A stretch of 61,119 bases of DNA from Myxococcales bacterium (GTDB lineage Bacteria; Myxococcota_A; Bradymonadia; UBA7976; UBA1532): positions 1 to 61,119 of the forward strand of contig JACKDP010000014.1 of NCBI GenBank assembly GCA_020633435.1. The letters run 5' to 3'. Positions 1 to 8,978 of the stretch are shown one piece after another; position 1 is the stretch's first letter, and every line of letters begins with the position of its first letter. Under the pieces are notes generated by a model. The model saw only the letters and a program-made list of their open reading frames with translations, ran no database searches and had not been told where the DNA came from. Position numbers and translations under genes: made by a program.

Positions 1-146
1 GCGCCACCCTGGCCGCCCGCGCCGCCTCCCATGCCGCCGGCTCCACCGCCGTCGACGCCGCCGCCGGCCCCGCCGCCACCGCCGCCACCGCCATCATCAC
101 AGCCCGCCAGGGCCAGGGCCGCCACCAGTACCCACCGCATCGACAT
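1..146 (-). CDS. Lipoprotein, N-terminal fragment (cut by window edge)
   Basis: Only the first ~48 codons are inside the window. The reverse strand reads MSMRWVLVAALALAGC followed by Asp-Asp and then an almost pure Gly/Ala/Met/Gln tract. That is a short signal peptide with lipobox ALAGC and the flexible Gly-rich linker typical of surface lipoproteins in this window. A GGAGGAA Shine-Dalgarno sequence lies about six bases before the ATG at 146; the second ATG (140) is an alternative. The functional domain lies outside the window, so no role can be assigned. The same opening (MRW plus hydrophobic stretch plus Cys) recurs in the lipoprotein ending at 39391. Confidence 0.75.
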   Translation of the reverse strand, partial: MSMRWVLVAALALAGCDDGGGGGGGGAGGGVDGGGAGGMGGGAGGQGG

Positions 147-278
147 CGCGCGTTCCTCCACCAGATCGCGGCAGGAAGGTACAAGGTCGCCCTGTGCGGC
201 GAAAGCCGACCCCGGGATGGGCGCCCCCGCCCCGCCGCCCGGGCGCCCACGTCGGCCGCTGGGGCGAATGCTTCCAAG

Positions 279-304
279 GTGTTGAATTCATTGACGTTGA
301 ACAC
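279..304 (+). promoter_or_regulatory. AT-richer upstream motif with GTGTT...AACAC inverted arms
   Basis: In the 226-base divergent gap, the stretch 279-304 stands out as AT-rich. It has five-base inverted arms (GTGTT and AACAC) and three closely spaced TTGA elements, including TTGACG at 291-296. It lies ~70 bases before the lipoprotein start at 373 and could hold promoter or operator sequence for either neighbour. No convincing -10 box is seen at standard spacing, so this is a weak call. Confidence 0.25.
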
Positions 305-372
305 ATGGAACGGACCCTGCTAAGCCAGGGGGCCGACCGAGACGGCCTCGGCCCCAGCCCAGGAGAACCCCC

Positions 373-1116
373 ATGACTCGCCTGCTTCGCACCTCCCTCG
401 CCCTCGCCTCGACCCTCGCCCTCGCCGCCTGCGACGACGATGGCGGCGGCGCCAAGACCAGCGCCGTCGAGGATCCCGGCACCGTCCAGGCCGGCAAGAC
501 CACCGGCCAGCAGTCAGCGGCCCTGACCATGGTCCAGCCCATGGCTGGCGCCGAGGGCGCCCAGGGCCAGTTCGGCCAGGTGAGCAGCGCCCTCCAGGGC
601 TTCGTCAGCCAGTACCAGTCCTTCAAGGCGAGCCAGCAGGCCGGCGCCCAGGGCGGCCAGCCGGCGGGGGCCCAGGGCTTCCCCCTCGAGGTGGCTCGCC
701 AGAACCAGGCGGTGGCCAACAGCTTCAGCTACGACGGCGGCCACCTGGTGGCGCAGGTCACGTACAACGCCAACGGCACCTCGCTCTTCTACGACGTCGA
801 CCTGCAGATCGACGCCGCCGAGACGGGCGGTTTCTCCATCGATGGCGACTTCCACGTCGACTTCGCCACCGCCCAGGCCATGTACGAGGTGACCTACAAC
901 CTCGACGCCAGCTACGGGGCCTTCCAGCTCGATGGCACCGGCTGCCCCGTGGGCGGTACCATCACGGTGAACTACGACATCACGGTCGGGGGCGCCTTCC
1001 TCGACTCGCTGCCCCCGGAGAGCCGGGCGCAGATCGCCGACCAGGTGGCCGCGGGTGGGCGCCTGGTGGCAACCTACGGGCCGGCCTGTGGTGATGTGGC
1101 CGTGGAAGGGACCTGA
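373..1116 (+). CDS. Lipoprotein of unknown function
   Basis: This 247-residue protein has a signal peptide ending in the lipobox LALAAC (Cys20), so it should be exported and lipid-anchored. A short Asp/Gly linker follows, then a Gln/Gly/Ala-rich helical-looking segment (about residues 50-110) and a Ser/Thr/Tyr-rich, probably beta-rich second half containing two cysteines (in the segments near GTGCPVGG and YGPACGD). I do not recognise a family. The next gene starts four bases after its stop, so the two are probably co-transcribed with the Cys-rich lipoprotein group. The ATG at 373 is the only start that keeps the signal peptide. Confidence 0.8.
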   Translation: MTRLLRTSLALASTLALAACDDDGGGAKTSAVEDPGTVQAGKTTGQQSAALTMVQPMAGAEGAQGQFGQVSSALQGFVSQYQSFKASQQAGAQGGQPAGAQGFPLEVARQNQAVANSFSYDGGHLVAQVTYNANGTSLFYDVDLQIDAAETGGFSIDGDFHVDFATAQAMYEVTYNLDASYGAFQLDGTGCPVGGTITVNYDITVGGAFLDSLPPESRAQIADQVAAGGRLVATYGPACGDVAVEGT

Positions 1117-1119
1117 GCG

Positions 1120-1659
1120 ATGCGGAGCTTGATGCTGGTCGGGGTGGTCATGGGCCTCGCTGCGTGCGGCGAGGAGGGCACCGAGGGTGCGAAGGTGGCC
1201 GAAGCCTGTGTGCAGAGCGATCTGATCGCCCAGTGTCCGGCCGGCACGGCTCCCCAGCTCGACGCGCGGGCCAAGACGCTGTGTGATGGCAACGCGGACG
1301 TCGACATCCTCGATCAGAACGGCGCGGTCTCGGGGCGCTGCCAGGGGGAGGGGAGCTGCACGGTGCTGTGCAACTTCCCCGAGGCCTGCGCCTGTGGCGT
1401 CGAGTCCTTCACCGCGGCCGGCGTCGTGTGTGCCGACTGTGGGGCGCTGCCTGCCTGCGGTGACAATGTGTGCGAGGGCATGGAGACGCCCGCCTCCTGC
1501 CCGGCCGACTGTGGCCCCGTCTGCACGCCGGATCGGGAGCGCTGCCAGGGCAACGATCGCGAGATCTGCAACGCCCAGGGCCGCTGGGAGCTGGCCGCCT
1601 GCGGGGATGGCCAGCGCTGCCAGGAGGCCGACGGCGCCACGAGCTGCATCGACCGCTAA
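1120..1659 (+). CDS. Cys-rich lipoprotein, short member of a tandem family
   Basis: This 179-residue protein has lipobox MGLAAC (Cys16) followed by a compact Cys-rich region. It matches the N-terminal halves of the genes at 1684, 3612 and 5159: an opening SDLIAQCPAGT block, a CxCGV segment, a CGDNVCEGMETPASCPADC unit of the CGxGxCxxGExxxxCxxDC type, and a final module ending CNAQGRWELAACGDGQRC. It stops where the paralogues continue into a propeller, so it is the stand-alone Cys-rich version. The cysteines probably form disulfides outside the cytoplasm. The ligand is unknown. It lies in the same direction between close neighbours, suggesting one transcript. Confidence 0.82.
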   Translation: MRSLMLVGVVMGLAACGEEGTEGAKVAEACVQSDLIAQCPAGTAPQLDARAKTLCDGNADVDILDQNGAVSGRCQGEGSCTVLCNFPEACACGVESFTAAGVVCADCGALPACGDNVCEGMETPASCPADCGPVCTPDRERCQGNDREICNAQGRWELAACGDGQRCQEADGATSCIDR

Positions 1660-1683
1660 CTGCCCGTCTTATCAGGAGTTTCT

Positions 1684-3615
1684 ATGAGACGCGCCCTGCT
1701 GCTCCTGGCTGGCCTGGCGCTGGCCGGCTGCGATGAGGCCGGCCAGAGCGGGGGAGATGGGGGCATCGGGGCCTGTGCCTCGGGCGATCTCATCGCCCAG
1801 TGTCCCGCCGGGACCAACCCGGTGATCGGCGCGCAGGCCGTGTCGGCCTGCGAGGGCGCCGCGGGCGGCGTCGTCGTCGACGGGCAGGGGCAGGCCACGG
1901 GGCAGTGCTACGGCCAGGGGTCGTGCCGCGTCGCCTGCCATTTCGCGGTGCCGTGCCGCTGCGGCGTGGCCAGCGTCGGCCGCGACGGCGTCGTCTGCGC
2001 CTCCTGCGACGGGGCGGCGTCCTGCGGCAACGGCGTCTGCGAGGGCGGCGAGACGCCGGCCAACTGCGCCATCGACTGCGGGTCGACCTGCGAGCCCGAC
2101 GAGCGTCGGTGTGATGGCGAGATTCTCGAGATGTGCAACCTGCAGGGGCGCTGGGAGCGCCTGCCCTGCCCCCAGGGCGAGGTCTGCGTCTTCGAGGGCA
2201 CGTCGGCCCGCTGCGAGCGGGATCCGGGCATCATCATGGGGGGCGGCGACGCGGGGGTCGGCGGCGACGCGGGCGTCGTGGACGACGGCCGGCTCATCCC
2301 CGGGGACGGCAGCTGGCCCGAGGAGATCGTGGGGGTGCCGCTCACGGCGCCGTTCCCGCGCGGCCTGCGGGCCACCGAGGTCACCATCCGCCTGGAAGAT
2401 GGCTCCATCCACAACCGGCCCACCGAGTTTGCCCAGGCCATGACCACGGCCGGCGGGCGCTACCTGTGGCAGTGGCGGACCCTGCCCGGCGATCCCCTCA
2501 TCCTGGAGACCTTCGGCCGGAGCACCACGCTGCGGGTGGACGCCGCCGGCAACCTCGTCAACGTGCCGCTGCCCCCGTACCCACCGGCGACGGTGGAGAG
2601 CTTCTGCGCGGCCTGGCAGGCCTGCTTCGGCCCCATCCCGGAGGAGCAGTGCGCGAGCGTGATGGAGCCCTACCAGGACCGCGACCTCGCCGATCCCGAC
2701 TGGCTGGTCGCGTGCCTGGCGGCCAACGCGGCCGAGAACTGCGATCTCTTTCAGTATTTTCGGCCGACGTGCTGGGCCAGCGCCCAGCACCCCCTGCCCG
2801 AAGGGGCGGACGGCGCGCTCAACAGCGCCCTCCTCGTCGGCCAGCGCGCCCTGCGGGGGACCAACGGGCAGACGACCCTCGAGCTCATCGATCTGCAGGC
2901 GGGGACGCGGGTCACCCACGCGCCGCTGGGTGGCTTCGCGGTGCAGGGCCATGGCACCACCAAGGCGCTGAGCGCCGATGGCCGGACGGCCATCGCCATG
3001 GGCACCGCGGGCGAGGATCAGGTCCTGATGGTCTGGGACGTCGAGCGGGGCGAGCGCCGGGCCATCCTCCCGCAGTCGGGCGGCAGCTTCTACAGCATGG
3101 CCCTCACCCCGGACGGGCAGGTGGCCGTGCTGGCCCTCAATGGACCCGATGAGCGCGCAAGTCGGCTGATTTCATTGTGGAATCTGGCGGAGGAACGCCG
3201 CATCGTCAGCATCCGGCCGCCCCCCGAGGTGGTGGGCGAGCAGCAGGGCCTGGCGGTCCTCGCGATCTCGCCGGACGGCGCGCTGCTGGCCGTGGATGCC
3301 CAGAGCCAGGCGGCGGTGGAGATCTGGACGCTGGGCCCGCGGCCCGAGAAGATCCAGGTCCTGGTGCCGGGGAACGGCGCGCGGGTGAGCCGCCTGGAGT
3401 TCGCGCCCGATGGCCGGACCATCGCGCTGGCGTCGGGGGTGGGCTTCATGGCCCAGGTGAGCCTGTGGGATGCCGTCGACGGCCAGCGCTGGCGGACCGA
3501 GAACGTCGAGCGCGGGGAGCTGCGGGAGCTGCGGTTCTCGGCGGACGGCCAGCGCCTCTTGATCCTCGCCCAGGACTCGGGCCTGGCCTACTACTTCCGG
3601 GTGTTCGAACCATGA
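1684..3615 (+). CDS. Cys-rich lipoprotein with C-terminal beta-propeller (paralogue A)
   Basis: This 643-residue protein has lipobox ALAGC (Cys16). Residues ~25-175 hold the Cys-rich module shared with its neighbours, including CGNGVCEGGETPANC. A Gly/Asp-rich linker follows, then a middle domain (~200-370) with paired cysteines, and a WD40/quinoprotein-like propeller (~375-643). Propeller blades show repeated SPDG/APDG/SADG turns and LWDAV, VWDVERG and LWNLAEE strands. AGGAG precedes the ATG at good spacing. It is closely similar in protein and DNA to the gene at 5159, so the two are recent duplicates. The next gene overlaps its stop by ATGA. Ligand and role are unknown; surface binding is an inference. 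Confidence 0.85.
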   Translation: MRRALLLLAGLALAGCDEAGQSGGDGGIGACASGDLIAQCPAGTNPVIGAQAVSACEGAAGGVVVDGQGQATGQCYGQGSCRVACHFAVPCRCGVASVGRDGVVCASCDGAASCGNGVCEGGETPANCAIDCGSTCEPDERRCDGEILEMCNLQGRWERLPCPQGEVCVFEGTSARCERDPGIIMGGGDAGVGGDAGVVDDGRLIPGDGSWPEEIVGVPLTAPFPRGLRATEVTIRLEDGSIHNRPTEFAQAMTTAGGRYLWQWRTLPGDPLILETFGRSTTLRVDAAGNLVNVPLPPYPPATVESFCAAWQACFGPIPEEQCASVMEPYQDRDLADPDWLVACLAANAAENCDLFQYFRPTCWASAQHPLPEGADGALNSALLVGQRALRGTNGQTTLELIDLQAGTRVTHAPLGGFAVQGHGTTKALSADGRTAIAMGTAGEDQVLMVWDVERGERRAILPQSGGSFYSMALTPDGQVAVLALNGPDERASRLISLWNLAEERRIVSIRPPPEVVGEQQGLAVLAISPDGALLAVDAQSQAAVEIWTLGPRPEKIQVLVPGNGARVSRLEFAPDGRTIALASGVGFMAQVSLWDAVDGQRWRTENVERGELRELRFSADGQRLLILAQDSGLAYYFRVFEP

Positions 3616-5147
3616 GGTGGATCGCGCTGCTCACCCTGCTCGCCGGCTGCGTGCCCGCCGACGAGGCGGATCCTGCCGTCACCCCCCGCCTGGACGCCGG
3701 CCCGCAGGCGGACGGCTTCGTCGCGCCGCCCGATCGGGGGCGGCCCGCCACGGCGTGCGACGACGTGCGGCTGGCGGCTGCCTGTCCCCCCGGGTCGAAC
3801 CCGGTGGTCCTCACCGAGGGCTGCGTGGCGGGCGCCGAGTTCACCCAGGACGATGGCACGGTGACCGGGTTCTGCGCCCGGGAGGGCGAGTGCATCTTCG
3901 CCTGCAACTTCCAGGATCCCTGCCGCTGCGGCGTCGATCGGGTCACCGCCGAGGGCGTCTTCTGCACCGACTGCCGCGAGGCCGCCGCCTGTGGGGACGC
4001 GGTCTGCGATCGCGGCGAGAACCCCCAGATCTGCGCCGTCGACTGCGGCGAGACGTGCGTCGCGGACAACGAGCGCTGCATCGGCAACGCCCGCCAGGAG
4101 TGCGAGGAGAACGGCCGCTGGCGCACCCTGGACTGCCGTGGGGATCAGCTCTGCCAGTTCGGCGCCGTGGGCAACCAGATCGCCACCGTCTGCCAGACCC
4201 GCATCAGCGCCGGTGGCGGCGACTTCCCCGGGTTCGGGCGGCTGGAGGTGCCCGTCACCGGCGACAGCATGACCATCCGCTTCCGCGAGCGCAGCGTGGG
4301 GGGCACGGGGGTGCGCTTCGTCGAGGACGGGGCCCGGGTGCTGGTCCAGTCGGGCGCGCGCTTCGCCATCGCCGATCCGGTGGGGGGCACGCCGCTGCAG
4401 ACCACCAACATCCCCGTCGGGCGCGACTTCTCCGCGTCGCCGGCGCGGGTGGCGTCGGCGGGTCGCTGGCCGCAACTCAGCGAGTTCTTTGACGATACTG
4501 GCCGCACCGTCGAGCAGATGGTCCACGACGGCGCGTCGGCCCAGCCCGGGGCGGTGGCCCTGTCGGGCGACGATCGCCTGATGGCGGCGGCCTTCGCGGT
4601 GGGCCGCCGGGGGGGGCCCCAGGAGCCGGTGCTGGGCATCTGGCGGGCCGAGGACGGCCGCGTGGATCACTTGCTGCGCTTCGTGGACGAGGACGTGGTG
4701 GCGAGCCAGGCGCCGGCGACGGCGGTGGCGCTGGGCCTGGACGGCGCCGCGGCGGTGGAGGCCCGGCCCGGCGGCATCGTGATCGTCTGGAACGTCGAGC
4801 AGAGCCGGTACGCGCACCTGCTGCAGACCGAGGTGGGCACCGTCCAGCGGCTCGTGCCCAGCACGGCGGGCGACGATCTGCTGCTGGTGGGGGGCGATCA
4901 GGGCCTCGAGCTGTGGGAGATCACGCCCCAGCCCCGCCGGCGGTGGCGCCAGCCGGGCGAGGCGGTGCGCGCCCTGGCCATCTCGCCCGACAGCACCGCC
5001 ATCGCCGTGGGGACGGGCCGCACGCGCATCCTGGACGCGGCGGATGGGCGCGAGCTCTTCCCCATCGCCACGGCGGGCGCCCTCGACTTCGATCCCCGCG
5101 GCGGCCGGCTGCTCGTGGGGGATGTCATCTACACGGACGCCTTGTAG
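3612..5147 (+). CDS. Cys-rich lipoprotein with beta-propeller (divergent paralogue B)
   Basis: This 511-residue protein starts at the ATG that overlaps the previous stop (ATGA). Its lipobox is LLAGC (Cys13). The N-terminal ~35-190 region carries the same Cys-rich plan as its neighbours (CPPGSNPV, CRCGVDRV, a GDAVCDRGENPQIC unit). The middle domain of paralogues A and C is missing, so the module runs almost directly into a propeller (~220-511) with SGDD/SPDS turns and an LWEITPQ strand. The longer reading frame upstream of 3612 lies inside the preceding gene and is not coding. Function unknown; same operon. Confidence 0.83.
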   Translation: MRWIALLTLLAGCVPADEADPAVTPRLDAGPQADGFVAPPDRGRPATACDDVRLAAACPPGSNPVVLTEGCVAGAEFTQDDGTVTGFCAREGECIFACNFQDPCRCGVDRVTAEGVFCTDCREAAACGDAVCDRGENPQICAVDCGETCVADNERCIGNARQECEENGRWRTLDCRGDQLCQFGAVGNQIATVCQTRISAGGGDFPGFGRLEVPVTGDSMTIRFRERSVGGTGVRFVEDGARVLVQSGARFAIADPVGGTPLQTTNIPVGRDFSASPARVASAGRWPQLSEFFDDTGRTVEQMVHDGASAQPGAVALSGDDRLMAAAFAVGRRGGPQEPVLGIWRAEDGRVDHLLRFVDEDVVASQAPATAVALGLDGAAAVEARPGGIVIVWNVEQSRYAHLLQTEVGTVQRLVPSTAGDDLLLVGGDQGLELWEITPQPRRRWRQPGEAVRALAISPDSTAIAVGTGRTRILDAADGRELFPIATAGALDFDPRGGRLLVGDVIYTDAL

Positions 5148-5158
5148 CGAGAGGCCGC

Positions 5159-7099
5159 GTGAGCAGACACCTGTTTTCGTTGCGGTTTTCGTGGGTGCTC
5201 GCCCTCGCGGTCGCGGGCTGCGACGAGGCCGGCCAGGGGGGCGCGGACGCGGGGGGGGCGTGCACGTCGGGGGCGCTCGTCGCGCAGTGTCCCCCCGGCA
5301 CCAACCCGATCCTCGGGGCCCAGGCGGTCTCGGCCTGCGAGGGGGCGGCCGGGGGCGTGGTGCTCGATGGCCAGGGCCAGGCCACCGGCCAGTGCTACGG
5401 CCAGGGGTCGTGCCGCGTCGCCTGCCAGTTCGCGGTGCCATGCCGGTGCGGGGTGGCCAGCGTCGGACGGGACGGCGTGGCCTGCGCCCCCTGCGACGGG
5501 GCGGCCTCGTGCGGCAACGGCGCCTGCGAAGGCGGCGAGACGCCGGCCAACTGCCCCATCGACTGCGGCTCGACCTGCGAGGCCGACGAGCGGCGCTGTG
5601 ATGGCGAGGTGCTGGAGGTCTGCAACCTCCAGGGGCGCTGGGAGCGGCTGCCCTGCCCCCAGGGCGAGGCCTGCGTCTTCGGGGCGACGCCGGGCAGCGC
5701 GGCCTGCGAGCGCGACCCCGGCATCATCGGCGGCGCCGACGGCGGCGTGGTGACGGATGGCGGCGTCGTGGAGGACGGTCGCCTGATCCCGGGGGACGGC
5801 TCGTGGCCCGACGGGGCCGTCGGGCCCGCGCCGACGGCCCCCTTCCCCCGGCAGCTCCAGGTCACCGACGTCGCCATCCGGCTCGACGACGGGTCCGTCC
5901 AGAACCGGCCCACCCCCTTCGCCCAGCTCATGAGCGCCGCCGGGTCGCGCTTCCTGTGGCGGTGGCGCCTCATGCCGGGGGATCCCATCGTGATCGAGGG
6001 CTTCGGCCGCGCGAGCACCCTGCGCGTCGACGAGCGGGGGGGCGTGTTCAACGTGCCCCGGGTCGACTACCCCCGCGCCACCCCCGAGCAGTTCTGCGCG
6101 GCCTACGCCGCCTGCAACGGGCCCGTGCCCCCCGAGCAGTGCGCGGCGACGATGGCGCCCTACCTGGACGCCCGCTTCGTGGATCCCGAGTGGCTGGTGG
6201 ACTGCCTGGCGGCCAACGCCGCGGAGGACTGCGACCTCTTCCTCTTCTTCGCGCCCACCTGTGCCGAGAACCCGCACTTCCCGCTGCCCGAGGGGACCGA
6301 CCTGGTGGTCAACGAGGTCGCCCTCGTCGGCGATCGCCTGCTGGGCGGGCCGCCGGATCGGTCCCAGATGGTGGCCATCGATCTGGCTTCGGGCGAGCTG
6401 CACCGCCAGGAGCCGCTGCCGGGCTACCTGGTGGGCATCTCCACCGAGGGCAAGGCCCTGAGCGCCGACGGCCGCGTCGCCGTGGGCATCGGCCAGCAGG
6501 GCAACGACTCGCTGCTGGTGGTCTGGGACATCGACCGGGGGGTCCGCCGGGCGGTCCAGCCCATGTCGGGCAACGGCATCAGCCGGATGGCGGTGGGCGG
6601 CGACGGCCGTGTGCTGGCGACCGTGGGATCGAGCGATGATCCCGCCGTCAACCGCTTGATCGTGCTGTGGAATCTGGAGGAGGAGCGGCGGATCGTGAGC
6701 ATCCGCCCCCCCGAGAACGAGGCCCAGCAGGGCTTCGCCGTCCTCGAGATCTCACCCGACGGGCGCCTGCTGGTGGTGGACGTGGACCAGCAGACGGCCC
6801 TCGAGGTCTGGGAGCTGGGCCAGCGTCCCCAGAAGATCCAGGTGCTCGATCCCGGTGGCAACGATCGCATCAGCCAGGTGGCCTTCGCCCCCGACGGGCG
6901 GACGCTGGCGGTGGTCCAGGGGGCGGGCCCGCTGGCCCAGATCAGCCTGTGGGACGCGGTGGACGGGCAGCGCTGGCGGACGGAGCCGGTGTCTCCGGGC
7001 GAGGTGCGGGAGGTGCGGTTCTCGGACGACGGCCGCCGGCTGCTGACGCTGCGGCAGGATGGGACCCTGGCCTTCTACTTCAAGGTCTTCGGCCCCTGA
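5159..7099 (+). CDS. Cys-rich lipoprotein with C-terminal beta-propeller (paralogue C)
   Basis: This 646-residue protein is read from a GTG at 5159, preceded by AGAGG and giving a proper signal peptide with lipobox AVAGC (Cys21). Domain order is the same as paralogue A (1684): Cys-rich module with CGNGACEGGETPANC, Gly/Asp linker, middle domain, and propeller with LWDAVDGQRWRTE near the end. Long stretches match A almost word for word, including at DNA level, so A and C arose by tandem duplication around the divergent copy B. The upstream in-frame extension to 4913 is only the shadow of gene B. Confidence 0.84.
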   Translation: MSRHLFSLRFSWVLALAVAGCDEAGQGGADAGGACTSGALVAQCPPGTNPILGAQAVSACEGAAGGVVLDGQGQATGQCYGQGSCRVACQFAVPCRCGVASVGRDGVACAPCDGAASCGNGACEGGETPANCPIDCGSTCEADERRCDGEVLEVCNLQGRWERLPCPQGEACVFGATPGSAACERDPGIIGGADGGVVTDGGVVEDGRLIPGDGSWPDGAVGPAPTAPFPRQLQVTDVAIRLDDGSVQNRPTPFAQLMSAAGSRFLWRWRLMPGDPIVIEGFGRASTLRVDERGGVFNVPRVDYPRATPEQFCAAYAACNGPVPPEQCAATMAPYLDARFVDPEWLVDCLAANAAEDCDLFLFFAPTCAENPHFPLPEGTDLVVNEVALVGDRLLGGPPDRSQMVAIDLASGELHRQEPLPGYLVGISTEGKALSADGRVAVGIGQQGNDSLLVVWDIDRGVRRAVQPMSGNGISRMAVGGDGRVLATVGSSDDPAVNRLIVLWNLEEERRIVSIRPPENEAQQGFAVLEISPDGRLLVVDVDQQTALEVWELGQRPQKIQVLDPGGNDRISQVAFAPDGRTLAVVQGAGPLAQISLWDAVDGQRWRTEPVSPGEVREVRFSDDGRRLLTLRQDGTLAFYFKVFGP

Positions 7100-7222
7100 C
7101 CTGCGCGAGCGCCGCCGGGACGGTGTGGGCAAGGGCCTGAAACCCAAGGTGATTTCTCCGATCTTCTGCGGCGGGCTCCGGGGTGGATTTCCCGGGAGCG
7201 CCGGTTCTGGCACCCTGCGCCC

Positions 7223-8968
7223 ATGGCTGACCTGGAGCTGGTGCCGGACTACTACTGGCGAAACCTGCGCACGGTGGTGGACACGGTCCTCGACGCCCAC
7301 CCGGGGCTCTTCACCCCCGAGCAGCACGCCGTCTTCGAGGGCTGGCGGGCCGTGCCGCGGCCGGCGCAGCTGCTCTACGCGCGGCTGCTGCTGCGCCGGG
7401 GGCCCGACTTCCGGCGCTCGACGCTGGCGTACACCGAGGTGGGGGACGTCGAGGCGGCCCTGGCCGAGCTGGCCGAGGCTCGCCTGGTGACGCTGGAGCC
7501 GCCGCTGCTGGTGGTCGACCGCATCGAGCTCTTCACGGTGGCCGAGCTGCGGGTCGTGGGGCAGCGCCTGGGGATGAACCTGCGCGGCCGCCGGGCGGCC
7601 GTGATCGAGGCGCTGCTCCAGGCGCCCGCGGAGGCCATCGAGGAGAGCCTGCGGATCCTCGATCCGCTGGTGCGGCGCCACGGCTGCTCGGCCTTCAGCC
7701 GCGCCCAGGTGGTCTTCTTCGGCAACCGCCAGCAGGACATGAGCACCTTCGTGCGGGTGGCCCTCGATCAGCTCCGCTACGCCGAGTACGCGGTGGATCG
7801 CAGCCACCCCCTCTTCGCCGATCGCGCCGCCCTGGACGCCTACCTCGCGGCGGGATCCCGGTGGGACGCCGCCTTCGCCGCGCGCATGGCCGACGACGAC
7901 GCGATGCTGGTGGCCCTGGGCGACGAGGCCGCCGAGGATCTGCGGCGCCGCCCCCCCGTGGCCCCGTTCCGCGCCCGGGTCGATCCTGCCCGCGCCGACT
8001 CCCGGGTGGTCTACCGCGCCGCGCGGGCCCAGGAGCGCCTGGGCGACGCCGACGCCGCGGCCGCCGGCTACCGCCTGCTGCTCCAGACCCGCCGGCACCC
8101 GCCGACCGCCGCCCGCGCCGCCGACCGCCTGGGGCTCTTGAGCCAGCGGCAGGGCGACGTGGCCGCGCTGGCCGACGACGTGGCGCCGCTCCTGGCCGAG
8201 GCCAACCTGGACGAGCCCTCGCTGCGCCTGGTGCAGCGCCGGCTGCGCCTCGCCCGCGTGGGGCCCGATCCCCGGGAGGCCGAGCCCGTGCCGCCGGAGC
8301 GCACCCTCGTCATCCCCGCCGCCACCGGGGCCCACGAGTCGGCGCGCACGGGCACCAAGGCCCTCTACCGCGGCCTGGAGGGCCACGCCCTCACCGTGGA
8401 GGAGGCCGTCCTGGAGCGCCTCGGGGGCGACGGCGTCTGGTGCGAGGGCAGCCTCTACACCACGCTCTTCGGCCTGCTCTTCTGGGAGACGATCTTCGCC
8501 CCCGTGCCCGGGGCCTTCCAGCACCCCTTCCAGGACGCCCCCGTCGACCGCGACACGCCCCTCTTCTACCTGCGCCGCGAGCCGCGGTTCCTGGCCCGCT
8601 TCGCCGCCCTCGCCGAGGGCGACGTCGGCGCGGAGGTCGGGCAGGCGTGGGAGCGGTACCACGGCCAGGTCTGCCGCGGCGTCACCTGGGATCGCTTCCC
8701 CCCCGGCCTCCTCGTCCGCGCCGCCCGCGGCCTGGGCGCCGGCCTGCTGCCCATCCTCGACCGCCTCGCGCGGCAGCCGGCCCGCCACGCCGCGGGGCTG
8801 CCCGACCTGCTGGCCTGGGTGGACGGCGCCACGCTGCTGGCCGAGGTGAAGGGCCCGGGCGACCAGCCCAGCGTGGAGCAGCGCCTCTGGCATGCGTGGC
8901 TGCTGGCCCATGGGGTACCTTTCACCCTCGTCCGGGTCCGCCGCGGCGCCCCCGACGAGGCCGCTTGA
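7223..8968 (+). CDS. FAN1-like VRR-NUC domain nuclease
   Basis: This 581-residue cytoplasmic protein matches the plan of bacterial FAN1-type structure-specific nucleases. An N-terminal helical region is followed by a SAP-like segment (FTVAELRVVGQRLGMNLRG, ~residues 111-129) and a helical TPR-like middle (about 230-350). The C-terminal VRR-NUC fold carries GLPDLLAW, then LLAEVKGPGDQPSVEQRLW (about 530-560). In this family the Asp of GxPDLL and the Glu and Lys of ExK bind metal and cut DNA, with roles in crosslink or flap repair. The length is typical for the bacterial proteins. The next gene follows ten bases later. Confidence 0.85.
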   Translation: MADLELVPDYYWRNLRTVVDTVLDAHPGLFTPEQHAVFEGWRAVPRPAQLLYARLLLRRGPDFRRSTLAYTEVGDVEAALAELAEARLVTLEPPLLVVDRIELFTVAELRVVGQRLGMNLRGRRAAVIEALLQAPAEAIEESLRILDPLVRRHGCSAFSRAQVVFFGNRQQDMSTFVRVALDQLRYAEYAVDRSHPLFADRAALDAYLAAGSRWDAAFAARMADDDAMLVALGDEAAEDLRRRPPVAPFRARVDPARADSRVVYRAARAQERLGDADAAAAGYRLLLQTRRHPPTAARAADRLGLLSQRQGDVAALADDVAPLLAEANLDEPSLRLVQRRLRLARVGPDPREAEPVPPERTLVIPAATGAHESARTGTKALYRGLEGHALTVEEAVLERLGGDGVWCEGSLYTTLFGLLFWETIFAPVPGAFQHPFQDAPVDRDTPLFYLRREPRFLARFAALAEGDVGAEVGQAWERYHGQVCRGVTWDRFPPGLLVRAARGLGAGLLPILDRLARQPARHAAGLPDLLAWVDGATLLAEVKGPGDQPSVEQRLWHAWLLAHGVPFTLVRVRRGAPDEAA

Positions 8969-8978
8969 AGGAGACAGT

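Noticed and set aside
3177..3611. Longer N-terminus for the propeller lipoprotein at 3612
   Set aside because: This part overlaps the preceding gene and lacks a signal peptide; the ATG at 3612 gives a proper lipobox.
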